Shown piece by piece: positions 50,801-60,876 of a DNA stretch of 64,000 nt; position 1 is the first letter of the stretch; every line of letters starts with the position of its first letter. Origin of the DNA: Perkinsus olseni (lineage: Eukaryota; Perkinsozoa; Perkinsida; Perkinsidae). Below the pieces are notes generated by a model. The model had not been told where the DNA came from. It was given only the letters and a program-made list of their open reading frames with translations, and did not search any database. The DNA lies in NCBI GenBank assembly GCA_013115135.1, contig JABANP010000055.1, forward strand, positions 62,001 through 126,000. Direction: 5' to 3'. The position numbers and the translations under genes were made by a program.

Positions 50801-53085
50801 CACTACCCGCGCTTTGCTGCTGCGGTCCTGGCAAAGATATGAAAATTCCCAAGCCTTCCTGGCCAGTCAGCAAAACCTGAAGATGCTTCTTATTACACTC
50901 ATGACAACCACGGGCACCAAAGATACGTTGCAGAAGTACCTCATTAGCTTCCGGGATAAGGGTTAAGCTGGCGGGTCCATCAATGGGGCAAAGCTCCCTA
51001 ACCGAGCCATCCACACTCGACGCCGCAAGATAGGACGAACCCCCTCGTCCCGAACGGCCTGGCAAATTACTGTAGTGATGGCGACGCGAAAAAAGGCGAG
51101 AATCGCTGTAATGTGTATAACAGATAAGTTACGGATCGCTCTAATGAGAATGCAGAAGGAAACGGGAACCACCGACACCGCGAGGAGCATCACCAGACAA
51201 CTTAACTCATCAACTTCGTAATATCATTCAGATTCCACAACATGCAAGTGCAGCACTCCGTGTACTACGACTATTCACATAGCTGCGCAAGGGCGAGAAA
51301 ATTCAATCGCCGATTTTTGCTACGATTAGCCTTCCCAATAATCACCTCCGGCCAGTATTATCCATCCTTGCCACCACACAACTCCATCTGGTGCCTCATT
51401 CATACCACAAATCTCCGACATCATACTAGTACTACCACCAGAGGCAGCATTCCTATATCCACCAGATGATTCCGCATAGGAGTATCTGCCAGCGCACAGC
51501 CAAGAATATCTCAAACAATTCAAAATTCTGCGAAACCCGGTGGGAGAATTATCATTCGCCCCAGCGTTGAAAAAAACAAAAGACTGGACCTATTTGCTGA
51601 ATAAGACAGATGTTCTTTGGCATGACTGAACATGTCATGTCTCGTGATAATCGCTTTTTCCGAAAAAAATCCTAAAAATTTCAGAAGAAGCCGCATACGA
51701 GTATTTGCAACCGCACAGCAAAGAATACCCTCCACCATCCCAAACCCCACCGAGAAAATTATTCTTGCCAGAAAATTCTCATTTGCTCTAATATAAAAGA
51801 ATCAAAAACTACGCTCTCTCTCGACCTGCCGGCGATCCCAAATTACTACATCAACACTCTCCCCTTAGTAGTGCATACAACGATATCGGGCAGCCCGTCC
51901 TCATCACCACGGCCCTGCTGAGGCGCCGCACACTTCACTGATCGACATATGATACTCCCAGAGGTATCCAAGGTGGAAGGTAGCAAATAAAGATTGCCGT
52001 TGCTCAGGGAAAAGATATGCCCTCCCGAGCCAGCCGTACCTGCATCGCATGGCGTAACAATACGAGTTAGCCGATTTGTGGTATCGCGAAAGCGCTAGTA
52101 ATGAAACGGCCGAAAGATATCTCACTGGTAAAAATTCACGTAAAAAATACAAACTAGCAACGCTTCACCGTGTCCAGCGTGAACGCGCAGCATTATCAGG
52201 TACAAGCGATTCGCTGAATATGATCATGATGGATTCGATCTCCTAACAGTCTAGCATTTGTCAAAATCCAACTTCGAGCGTGAATTCACCCAACGAACGC
52301 ATTTCTGATTGCGCCACGGAGTTCACATCATCATCAGGGAGATGCGGAGGCCTATAGTTCAAATCAATTTCCAAAAGCGGCTGCAGAACCGCGAGATCAT
52401 ATCCTCGTCTGTGCGCTTCCAAGAATTCAAAGATTCTTTAACTGGTTCGAGTAGCTAGCAAGTTGTCCCATAGCCTAGCCACTTACGGCATCCTTTCACT
52501 ACTTTTCGTTTCACATGCCCATATATTATCGATCGGTCGTTTCCCGGGGATATTGATTTTGGCGGTTATTATCGCCACGATTTCACCGGTACTCGGAGAT
52601 GACGATACAAAGTACCTTGCCGAATGGGAAATGAAAGATCGACTTTCCGAACGCCTCACCGTTCAAGAAGGCCGCTCTTGTATCCGACGTAGAAAACAGA
52701 GGCCTGAAAGATGAAGTTACCGAGGATCGAACCCACGACCTCAGGCGGATGAGATATTCTCGGCCGAGTACGAGTTGTGGCACAAAGATGTGAAAACAAC
52801 GAATCTCGGCACGGGTTTTCTGTTCATAATTCTTTCGTATACAAAAATATCTTCCATCCGGAAAATTTCCCGCGAAGAGTTGCCGGTCTCTCCACCGTCT
52901 AGCCGAAGTACAAATTGTATGATCGACGATGAGAATCTTTCAAGCATGAACTTCACGGATTGACCTCCCATCACCACCTGTGGACTGCACATGGCCGTTA
53001 TTGGATCTCCCACTCGACTCCCTTGTACCAATCCGAATAATCGCACGGCCGATGATGATGACGAATCCGGACCATCAGTGCTCAT
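44839..53085 (-). CDS. VPS39-like: VPS39-like HOPS/CORVET subunit (CNH + CLH repeats + C-terminal Zn motif)
   Basis: Tethering subunit for vacuole/lysosome fusion. The possible ATG at 53085 begins a CNH beta-propeller: AVRLFGLVQGSRVGDPI; GTAGSGGHIFSLSNGNLYLL with DGLPDIVVCTTK (about 51900); WDGNALT joined in phase 2 over intron 50494-50624 to FIISASPMDGTVDIYSIWDQ with LVQSLTLPEPVMALGASP. Helical CLH-type exons follow: LIVGMKIEPAFDLLNAMYPI, then EARAKAMDLLHRDAGWQLFS; TQLAILYMK joined to GKLLPLLKSDAKIDAEKVMD; and EALAVLNRHYLQLDPSRVLD with LLPDDMPVD (about 45550), a hallmark of VPS39/TGFBRAP1. The C-terminus has KACPVCNRRF..KPFVVYPNNVCVHIQCAD, the VPS39-type C-x-x-C..YPNxVxVHxxC motif, ending at 44839. 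Exons between 46 and 49 kb are only partly placed. VPS3/TGFBRAP1 is the alternative. Confidence 0.7.
47209..47273 (-). repeat. 65-nt intron consisting of an antisense tRNA-like element
   Basis: 5' splice site GTAGCAGGGATGGAACCGGG. On the plus strand the whole intron reads as a near-complete tRNA relic lacking only the 5' acceptor strand: GTCTAAGGC (D-loop-like), then GAAGGTCCCCGGTTCCATCC and CTGCTACC. Removal joins LAILYMK to GKLLPLLKSD in phase 0. Confidence 0.65.
47893..47948 (-). repeat. tRNA-like module at a probable 5' splice site (sense)
   Basis: After an exon ending FLKSLG, the minus strand reads GTAGTGAGGTATCACTCACA, then AGGTCCTTGGTTCGATTC and TGGGCTCAGACG. T stem CTTGG/CTGGG pairs 5 of 5 (with G-T). 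The donor falls at the D-loop GTAG. The acceptor of this intron was not resolved. Confidence 0.5.
49729..49791 (-). repeat. 63-nt intron consisting of an antisense tRNA-like 3' module
   Basis: Begins GTGCAGGGATCGAACCGGGG (or nine bases earlier at GTGAGG) and ends CTCCGCTGCAG. Plus strand: GACGACCCCGGTTCGATCCC then TGCAC. Exons LLNAMYPIGVRR and GGAIAGEARAKAM join in phase 0 in the VPS39-like gene with either donor. Confidence 0.6.
50494..50624 (-). repeat. 131-nt intron with an antisense tRNA-like module at its 3' end
   Basis: Between donor GTGCGTG (50624) and acceptor GCGATCAG (50494) the last 35 nt read GCGGGATTCGAACCTGTGCC, the complement of a tRNA T arm. Exons YWDGNALT and FIISASPMDG join in phase 2. 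Confidence 0.6.
51467..51770. repeat. Imperfect tandem duplication, period about 216 nt
   Basis: The segment beginning GATTCCGCATAGGAGTATCT recurs as GAAGCCGCATACGAGTATTT, and GAGAATTATCATTCGCC recurs as GAAAATTATTCTTGCC. It lies in the CNH part of the VPS39-like gene, spanning exon and intron. Confidence 0.6.
52703..52745 (-). repeat. tRNA-like T-arm module in the VPS39-like gene
   Basis: Minus strand GAGGTCGTGGGTTCGATCCT then CGGTAACTTC: AGGTC variable loop and T stem GTGGG/CTCGG (4 of 5). It could be a 36-nt intron (GTCGTGGG..TTTCAG), but the frame also reads through it, so splicing is not proven here. Confidence 0.45.
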
Positions 53086-53979
53086 AATAACAGAAAAAAT
53101 CAAGGTCAACCTGCGACGATAAGATACCTATCCCCGGGGAGAATCCAAGGTTAACCAATCAAAAGCCGTACGTAAGATATTTTCGTATTTGAGGTTAACC
53201 TGTTGGAAAAAGATACGCTTGATTCGCGGGTGATAGGCTGCCTACCACATGTACATCGGTCTTGATATATTACCATCACGAGGTGGCAAAAAACCCATTC
53301 GCAAGTTGAACTATCTTGAAATCTTGCAATCTCGAACTTTCTCAGCACACCTCACCAGTGCATATGAAACGGATCGGTCAACACCTTCACTGCAAATCGG
53401 TTCCTACGCGGGTTCTAACAGCTCGCTGGGCAAGCCCCGCGGTTCAGGGGCACTTCGTCCAGTCTGGCTGAGGATTCCGATACTTCTAGCTGGTTGGAGC
53501 GTTCAGTAGACCTCTGTTGAACTTCAACGCCGCTCCCAGCGCAGAGCATCACCTGGAAAAAAACTATCTTGAGAGCACTCTTGGGATGCAGGGCAGGATT
53601 CTTGAATAGCCGGGCTGCATTGAAGCCCTCCAGATTTAGGAGGCCTGGACCGCCTTATTGCAGAAAAGACATGAGAGTGTGCGTCATGATAGATGAGGCT
53701 TTATCTAAAATCATATTCTCTCAATTTTAAGTGTGGTATGGTTTGTTTCATCGTCGGGCGCTTCTATATGTGGACCAGTAGTCATTGTTTAACACAATAG
53801 CGAATTGAGTTGGATATTAACAATACTCAAGGATTATCACTCCACTAGCGCATATCCTGCGCAGCCACAGCTTGTGTGGAGATCCATGGATGATCCATGA
53901 TGGATCATGTTACTCTGCTGCAAGGACCTCACCGTCAAGTGCAAGCTCGAGCGTATCTTAGGTTGGTTCTATCCTTAAC

Positions 53980-56789
53980 ATGTCTACCTCCACCGAAACT
54001 GGTTATCTCGGTAATCTCACTACTACCGAGGAGGCGGCATTGGAGCGTCTTCGATCGGGGGTGCCTCAAGCAGTGCTAGATGCCGGTCATAAGGAAGGGG
54101 ACAATGTTACCATATGGAAGTAATAACATCGGCCTATCTTAGCTTCATCCTGGTGCTCTACGGATAGTAAGATAGACTCTCACTTGGTCGTTAGCATAAT
54201 TTCGTTCGATCATCAGTGTGAAGTTGGCAAAAACGAGGTATTCTCGCTTCGTGAAAAGAAAGCTTTCCCTCTTCCAGCTCAAATTTTTCTCGCCTGTCTG
54301 GCAATCCTCATTCGTATTCATCTCCATCTGTATCGATTTCGCCTCCGCGGGTGTATCTTTCCTTTCAGAGCTCTGAACTCACAGTATAAGCGTGCTCTGA
54401 TTCAAAGATACCTAGTCAGTATCTTCCGCTGCAGTATGGATCTCACGGTCGCCTCATATCTTATTATAAAATCATGATGTGACATTTTTGATCGATATAT
54501 TTTGTTCCATTTTCCATCTTTTATTTTCAGTCAAGCTCTCCATCCCTGCCCAGAAGACCAGCTTCATAAAGATGCGCGGGATATTGTTCTCTTGAAGTTC
54601 CTTCGGGCGAGAGAATTTGACGTTGATAAGGCCCGAACGTGAGTGACAATGTCAGTCATTTCGTGGCGCAGCGGTCATTTGCAGGATGCTGGTAAATTGC
54701 CTGAAGTGGCGCAGAGAAGCTGATATTCAGTCCATCATCGATATGAAGTTGCCTCCAGAGTTCCAAGGTATATATATGTCTTTATCTTGACCTGTTCTGT
54801 ATCTTCCGCGCTCGAGGTCATGATTCCCCGCCCGAGTACAAGGATAAGGAGGGCAGGCCGATCCTTCTCACCACGTTTGGCAGCATGGACCCCGCCAAAG
54901 TGTTCGGAAATATCAACGCTTTTGTGAGGTGGGCCAGATTACTAATCTGGGATTGGGTTAATCTGAGATTAGACTTCTATCATATTGACAAGCGTATCTT
55001 TCGAGCTTGGAATTGACCATCTAGCTCAACTTCATAGAAGATATGGAATTATTGAAACTATAGTCGGACCCTCTATATGTAGACTAGCATTCTGTAAAGA
55101 CACGCTGTTAGATCCTGATCCTTGCAGTAGGCTAACTCAATACCCAGGGATTAAGGAACAATAGCAATGTACTCAACCCCAACTTTGTTGGTCAGCATGC
55201 ACCGTGACGGTTTCAAGTATCCAATGGCGCGTGAGTGATGCAACGGAATGATATGAGTAACGCACGCAGAAGATTCTACTGGACAATAGTGGGCTAGGTT
55301 AATTAGTATATGAATATCATCAGTATCTAACCTTACCGAGCTATGATGGAATCCTAAAAGTTACGTCGCGAGATTGGGTAGTTGAATTGTACTGCAGGTA
55401 CCGTGTGATGGTGTTTGAGCGGGCCATAGCGCATCTTTCCTTCCGTCGTGGTGATGCCGAGACATTACTGCAAATACATGATTACACTGGAGTGCCGATG
55501 GTCTTTCAAGAGGCCAGCATCAAGAAGGCTGTCAATGCTTCAACACATGTATTACGGGAAAAGATATGGAGTGACCGGGAATTGAACCCGGGTGCTTATA
55601 CTCTCGGCATTTCCTGTAACAGGAGTTCACTGATCTCGATTTGCGTAGAAGCGCATAACATTTCGCACTCGTCTCGATAAATCGATCGCCGTTCCGCTTT
55701 CAGACATCAAAAATTGCATTTTTTTCATCTGAAGAGCGCTTGCAATTCTCTCGATTATTAGCAGAAGAAAACTGCGTGCGCTCTGTAAGATGATTTTTCT
55801 TTTCTATTTTTCAGGTCTTTGCGGATTGCTATCCCGAGTTCAAAGGAGTTACTATATTCGCCAATTTCCCAACTCCCTTCGTTTTGCTATTCAAGGCGAT
55901 GTCCGTCTTCATCCCGGCCAAAACTTATAAAAAGTTCCAACTCGCCAACGCCAGCGAGACTCCGTCCAAGCTGGCCCAGTACATTCACCCAGGAGTGCTT
56001 GATCCACGGTGAGCTTGGTTCTGAGGATTGGCTTGAATTTTGTGGCGCGCGACTCTGCGGTATGAGCGCATCTTGCAGGTACGGCGGTTTGCGTACGGAA
56101 TTGAGTAAGGGGTTGAAATCGGAGGGCCACACGCGGAGTTTAGCAACAAGAGAGACTGCAGAGATAGCGGCCCTGAAAAGTGTTGTGGCAGGGGAGGAAA
56201 TTATGTATCAAGTTAGAGCCACATATGGCGCTGTATATGCTACGGTAAGTTTGAACTACTGGGAGAGGTTGGGTGGAGCACAAAGCCGCCGGTGCTGGCT
56301 TTTCTCTTGGAAGTTGCTTGTCCACTGAAAGTTCTTCCGCGGTAATGAACTTATGCCATTGTGATACTTATACGTTTACGACGGGGCATGCTATTGCAGC
56401 ACGGCAATTGTTGGGGTTTCCAGTCACAGATTCGGTTGGAGGCGAGTTTGATGTGAACCATCGTGTCCACTTCGGAGAAGCAATCTTTGAGCTTGTGGCT
56501 AACAGTACATCCCGTGCTTGTTTGCTCAGGTTTCCTTTCGACCATCTGATGAAAGTTCAGAGGTTAGCCTGTACGACAGTGGGGATGAAGAGATCCAGCC
56601 GACTGGCGACAAGGCTGTTGTGGAGGGAACTTACAAGTGATAACAATCATCGGAATTGCGGAGCATCGCGTTGCCTCGGGCATCTTTTTTTCTGTCAGGT
56701 GCGAACACCCTGGATCTCTGATCATCACAGTGCGTAACGTTGGCCGTTTCTCCACCAAGATCGTCGCCTATCGCGCAGGGAAGATTTGA
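53980..56789 (+). CDS. SEC14-GOLD (CRAL-TRIO plus GOLD) lipid-transfer protein
   Basis: Binds and exchanges phospholipids between membranes. Nine exons are placed with phase continuity: 53980-54119, 54541-54638, 54685-54777, 54817-54928, 55398-55548, 55815-56008, 56079-56244, 56530-56636, 56699-56789. The N-terminus TGYLGNLTTTEEAALERLRS is the usual pre-CRAL-TRIO leader. The CRAL-TRIO-N segment is DIVLLKFLRAREFDVDKART with CLKWRREADIQSI. The CRAL-TRIO domain has GRPILLTTFGSMDPAKVF, FERAIAHLSFRRGDAETLLQ, QIHDYTGVPM, DCYPEFKGVTIFANFPTPF, and KLAQYIHPGVLDPRYGGL. The GOLD C-terminus shows EGTYK..CEHPGSLIITVRN and GRFSTKIVAYRAGKI, TGA 56787-56789. It is complete and probably functional. Intron 55549-55814 carries a tRNA-like module. 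Confidence 0.88.
55568..55615 (-). repeat. tRNA-like 3' half inside SEC14-GOLD intron 55549-55814 (antisense)
   Basis: Minus strand: AGTATAAGCACCCGGGTTCA then ATTCCCGGTCACTCC. T stem CCGGG/CCCGG pairs perfectly around TTCAATT, followed by 3' acceptor TCACTCC. No GGAGTGA 5' partner lies upstream, so it is a half-tRNA. It starts about 20 nt from the 5' splice site. Confidence 0.7.
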
Positions 56790-56959
56790 GTAGGCGCTCA
56801 TAAGGTTCCTGACGGTTAGATGATTCCGTCGAGGAGTGGTATGTGTTACACTGTTGCTTGTCTTGGCCTTGTTTAGCAGCTAATATCGATCCTCACTACA
56901 GTCAGAACGTTGTGCCCATTTCGTATGGTCGAGCTATCTGTTCAGCTCCTGCTCCTGGT

Positions 56960-57240
56960 TGTCGAGTTGTGTACAGTTTAAAACTGGCCAAGTGGTAACT
57001 GTATCGGGTAGAACTGTACGAACTTGAAAAGTGTGGTGGCTGTACTTGTGGTTACTGAAAGTCACCACAAGTACAGTTACTAACTGTACGGGTCGACACT
57101 GTATGGGTCGAGACTGTACGAGGTTGGAGAAGACGAGTTAACACTCCACGAGTTGCAACTGCACGACAGGGAGCTGTTCTAGTTGAAACTGTAAGAGTAA
57201 GCCTTGTACCAATATGCTCTCTACGAGCTGCTAGCGTACC
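56960..57240. repeat. Array of ACTGTACGA-like motifs with a perfect 13-bp hairpin
   Basis: AACTGTACGA, GACTGTACGA, ACACTGTATGG and variants recur every 15-25 nt. At 57040-57076 CTGTACTTGTGGT and ACCACAAGTACAG form a perfect 13-bp inverted repeat with an 11-nt loop. A second array of the same motif lies at 63885-63985. Between 56790 and 57230 no gene is supported. Confidence 0.7.
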
Positions 57241-58060
57241 AACTGTTTGGTGAGACGTTCGGTCCGTTGACGTTCAGCTGAGAGGGTACGCCTAGTATCA
57301 TGCTTCCGAGGGGAAAACGACGGCGGTGAGAGATGAGAGAGGGGTCCCCGAAATGTATTGAGCTTCCAGCACCTCTGAAACTGAGAGCCGTAGCAGCTGC
57401 AGCCGCCGGCTGAATGGCCCATTCTCGGAACATGTGTTACGCGCGATGTTAGTCGTGTGTGTGAGTTCAAATTCCAACGCCGACAGTATGGCTCAGTTAG
57501 ACTAGCGCCGACGTACTTTTCTGAGGGGGATTTGTTCAGTTCATGTTGCTCGTATTCACGCAAAATTTCGCGATAAGATTGTGGCTGGGAGAATTTTAAG
57601 GTCTTGAAGTTATTCTGACCAACACAGGGGTTCTCACTCGGAACTTCTGAACCACCTAGTAGGGGACGCAATTTCATGTTTGGATCTTGTTGGAGGTTCT
57701 GAAGAGCATCAGGGAATCTTCGAGTGCCCGTTGGTGGTACACAAGAACTGGAAGGTCTCCTAGAGAGTAGTTTAGAAAAAGTGGTGGTTAAGTTGAGGGC
57801 CTCGGCTCGAGGTCGCTGTGCGTGTTGAGTTGACACTAGTAGCTGAGCTTTTTGATTTAGTTTTTCTGCACTGACGCCCGTAATAAGTTATAACGTTATT
57901 ACTAAGTCATTATTAATTCGATGTACATTCGAGAGAAATCAGCCGTCACGCAGTGCCCACCACACTGGCACGCGAAACGCTCGGCGCATAAGTAGTAGTG
58001 TGCTAGATTTAGCCTCTCCAGAAACCACCTCAACACCAAGCCTTGATGATTGAGACATAT
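57231..58060 (-). repeat. Duplicated element Z, left copy
   Basis: The minus strand contains TGTRRFPDALQNLQQDPN, matching TGTRRVSNVLQNFQRDPN in the right copy (61590-62300). The flanks match too: CAGCTGCAGCCGCCGG versus TAGCTGCAGCCGTCGG, and GAGAGAAATCAGCCG versus GAGGGAAATCAACCG. A 201-codon frame is open in this copy, but the right copy is not open over the same span, so coding status is doubtful. Confidence 0.6.
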
Positions 58061-58360
58061 TGTTGTAAATATTAATAATACGAGTGGGAGTTGATAAGCT
58101 AACAAATGACAAATGCAATCACAGATCGCCATTGACTGATCAAATCATATCACTCGATTAGCCATAATGAGATGAATAGTAATAGCCAGAATCATCATCT
58201 ACACAATGCAGCTGAAGTATCTTGTGTTGAAGGACGGTGGGTGGATCATGAGTAGAGGAAAGACTGACAGCGCTGCACATTATCACAGCGCGCTCGCCAC
58301 AGTAGCAGCGATTGTCCTCAATCTGGATGCCTGGGACCTGTAGCGTAGGGCTATATAATT

Positions 58361-59640
58361 TAGCCTATATTTGTAGTGCGGTCTTCCTTGGCTCAAGATG
58401 AAGTTTTCCCAGTGCTAACTCAAGGGCGTCATTGACTACGGGGTTAACCATTAGGAAATGAGAGTGATACTAACTACGAATTGGATATCATCAAATAACT
58501 CATACTCATAGTCCGATGATTCGGGAGTCATCCGCAGCTGCGCCACGCATATACATAGCTCAGTCCGCTATGTTCCTGCGTGCAGCGGAGCGGTCGTCAG
58601 CATATTCATGAAGAGTAGGTTTTTTTTACGGTCCGTAAACCATTCGACGGAATGGAGTAGGGAGAGGACTATAATGATGCTATAAAGCTATAACCCTCTC
58701 GCTAAAGCAACGAACCGCGCGACATTAATAGTGTTTTCACGAACAAAGTCGTCTTTATCCGCCACAATACGAGAATGCCCGAAACACTGAATTCGAATAT
58801 TCTCATATTTTTGGCAAACGAATAATCTATGACTAATATCGTCAACAACTTCATTATCGTCGTCAGTACACAAGGTACATAAAGGACTATCTACTTTCCC
58901 TATTCTGAATAAATAGTCATGACAGACTGACCAATGACCAGATAAGATCTGATTCACATTCGAATGTACATAACGAATTGTAACATTAGGAAGTGACATC
59001 ATATCTGGTATTGTATCGGGGAGATCAATCATGGGATTACATCTGCGACCCCGATTAATGAAGGACTTGATAGCCGAAGGTGGCAGGGGACACTCACACT
59101 GAACCAATTCAGTGCCTTCCTTCGCCAATCCATCCACAAGATCATTACGGATCAAACCACAACCTATGTATGGGAATGGGAACTAACCCATACAAACTCA
59201 CAGGAAGCTACATCACATGATATTTGGTGTAGCATTCTCCAAAGTGGAATGATATCTGTACTCAGATTATAAGGATCACCCTGTAGAGCCGTGTAGAGAG
59301 ACAAAGAATCACTAACAAACAGAACTGTACTAGTATCGTCCAAGTTCTGTTGGATTAGATACTTCGCACAATTCTGAACTGCTAGAATCTCTGCAGTATA
59401 TGATGAAGCTAGAATCCCTGCAGGAGCGCTATCCTCCCACACAGGTTCCAAGAGAGGGGAACTTATATCATCAATAGTATCAAAAGAATATCTCCAAACT
59501 GCACTGCCAGCTCCTCCATGCCCCGATTCAGCGTCTACTGATCATCGGACCAAGCCTCCCATCCATCGTTGGCATACCCCCTCAATCGGTAGAGTAGGTT
59601 GAGCTTCAATAAGTATCCCTTCCTAGAGAGAATGCGGTGC
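58361..59640. mobile_element. LINE remnant insertion splitting the left duplicated block
   Basis: Sequence on either side matches a continuous stretch of the right block: GCCTGGGACCTGTAGC-GTAG (58334) with CGCCTCAGACCAGTAGC-TTAG (62430), and CCTTACCAAAGTACTGATAC (59665) with CCTTACCAGAGTACTGATAC (62472). The extra 1.3 kb contains the RNase H remnant at 58688-59600. Exact ends and target-site duplication were not resolved. Confidence 0.5.
58688..59600 (-). pseudogene. RNase H domain and C-terminal Zn-knuckle of a non-LTR retrotransposon, frameshifted
   Basis: Minus strand: GHGGAGSAVWRYSFD; SSYTAEILAVQNCAKYLIQQ (catalytic Glu); VLFVSDSLSLYTALQGD (catalytic Asp); FVWVSSHSH, then after a one-base break IGCGLIRNDLVDGLAKEG (last Asp). 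It continues with a LINE-type tail LCTLCTDDDNEVVDDISHRL then FVCQKYENI (C-C-H-C-like). Stops precede the domain and no reverse transcriptase is present in the window. RNase H attached to a C-terminal CCHC-like motif is typical of I/R1-like LINEs. The copy is dead. Confidence 0.7.
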
Positions 59641-59644
59641 ACAG

Positions 59645-59720
59645 CACCAACCGCACTAGCATTACCTTACCAAAGTACTGATACGCTGTCAGTAGCAACA
59701 ATTATGCTACCAACGAGTTC
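59645..59720 (-). pseudogene. Fragment of a GPI-protein paralogue
   Basis: CCTTACCAAAGTACTGATAC then GTTCCAATGAACATCGC matches the 3' coding end of the Thr-rich protein at 62474-62788 (CCTTACCAGAGTACTGATAC; GTTCCAGTGAACATCGC). Only this C-terminal stub is left of the left-hand copy. Confidence 0.6.
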
Positions 59721-59882
59721 CAATGAACATCGCAATTTTGCTGCTAGTGTGTTGTGCCATTCCTGCGTAGCGGGTGACATAGGACGCAACACACAGGATA
59801 TGGTGTTCTAAGCCATGTTGAGCCGTGTATTGCATGGTGGAAGTTTCTCGTCTCGAGCGCAGCGAAGCGAAGCGCATCACAG

Positions 59883-59975
59883 TGTCACACTGGTCATGCT
59901 TGCAGCTGTGGCGGTGTCACGGAGGGACAACGCGTCCGTGTAGGTGTGGCGGTGTCACGAAGGGACACTGGTCAT
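59883..59975. repeat. Tandem repeat with GTGTGGCGGTGTCACG unit
   Basis: CTGTGGCGGTGTCACGGAGG and GTGTGGCGGTGTCACGAAGG, each followed by GACA, are flanked by two copies of ACTGGTCATGC. It is non-coding sequence upstream of the secreted gene at 60181. Confidence 0.7.
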
Positions 59976-60180
59976 GCGTGTCAGGATCGATATCTTCAAT
60001 CTCGCTATGTCTGCGAGGGGCAGTCTCGATTATCCGCACTGTACAGAGTCATAGTGGGCACCGTCAAGCTCAAGCTAGCCTCATTCAACCCCAGCTGCAA
60101 GTTCAGCTCATCGCCGTTCCTTGACTTCCAGAATTAGGTTCTCTGAGAAAACTTTTTTGTTTACCTGCTCCCCCATTTCA

Positions 60181-60876
60181 ATGACGAAATTCTTCACGAC
60201 TTGGCTTATCTCCACTGTGGTGAGCACGAGGGCTCAGTTCATTGGTAAATTCGTGCTATCAACGCCATCTCCCATTAATGTGACGGCCGATATAAACGAG
60301 GCTGGTGAGATTGAGTACACTATTGTGGCACCCCGCCGAAGGCCCTTCGTCAGTGATCGGTATCCCCTCATAGGAGGACCCGAAAATTACACCATTGACT
60401 CCGAAGCCGTAGATGGCACTATCATCTCGCGCCTTGGGTTATCGTCTGTCCTCTTTGATGGCCCGGGTAGTTTCTTCAATAAATTCGGAGCCGGAGGGTT
60501 GCAATTCGTACGAGAAGCTCTCCCTCTATCACCGGGTACATACGTCTATGACGAGGGTGACACCTTCACCATGACCGTAGAGGTTACACGTCAGGTGGAG
60601 ATAACGATAAGTGTCAGCTGCAGGCCTCGAGGGCCGAGGTCCCGAGCTAACGACTTGTCAAGAACATTCGGATCGGCAACCGCATTTGATGGGATTGTCA
60701 TCGATCCATCTGCTCAAGAATTTTTTGCAACTGTTTCAGAAACCTGTTCGAGGCCTGACATACCGTCGCGCTTCTCCCTTGGCTTCGTTGTATCACAAGC
60801 TACAGAAACAAGAATGTACCTGGAGCTGGGTATATCCGTCTTTTCTAAGGTCTTTGCTCTCGGCAAAGTCCAGTAA
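60181..60876 (+). CDS. Secreted protein, possible distant member of family Y (231 aa)
   Basis: ATG 60181 is chosen because it starts a signal peptide (MTKFFTTWLISTVVSTRAQ). The in-frame upstream codon at 60121 would bury it. The mature protein begins FIGKFVLSTPSPINVTADIN and includes IEYTIVAPRRRPFVSDRYPL, an N-Y-T glycosylation site, PLSPGTYVYDEGDTFTMTVE, ITISVSCRPRGP and a C-terminal half with FFATVSETCSRPDIPSRFSL. The layout resembles family Y (signal, FGMF/IGKF start, TYVY..D../KFVYKDC block, ..ETC/RSVC.. block), but identity is low. Single exon, function unknown. It lies between the two duplicated blocks. Confidence 0.7.
   Translation: MTKFFTTWLISTVVSTRAQFIGKFVLSTPSPINVTADINEAGEIEYTIVAPRRRPFVSDRYPLIGGPENYTIDSEAVDGTIISRLGLSSVLFDGPGSFFNKFGAGGLQFVREALPLSPGTYVYDEGDTFTMTVEVTRQVEITISVSCRPRGPRSRANDLSRTFGSATAFDGIVIDPSAQEFFATVSETCSRPDIPSRFSLGFVVSQATETRMYLELGISVFSKVFALGKVQ

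Noticed and set aside
57231..57836. 201-codon minus ORF in the left copy of element Z
   Set aside because: The equivalent frame in the right copy is not open over the same span; Ser/Arg-rich with no domain, more likely repeat DNA.
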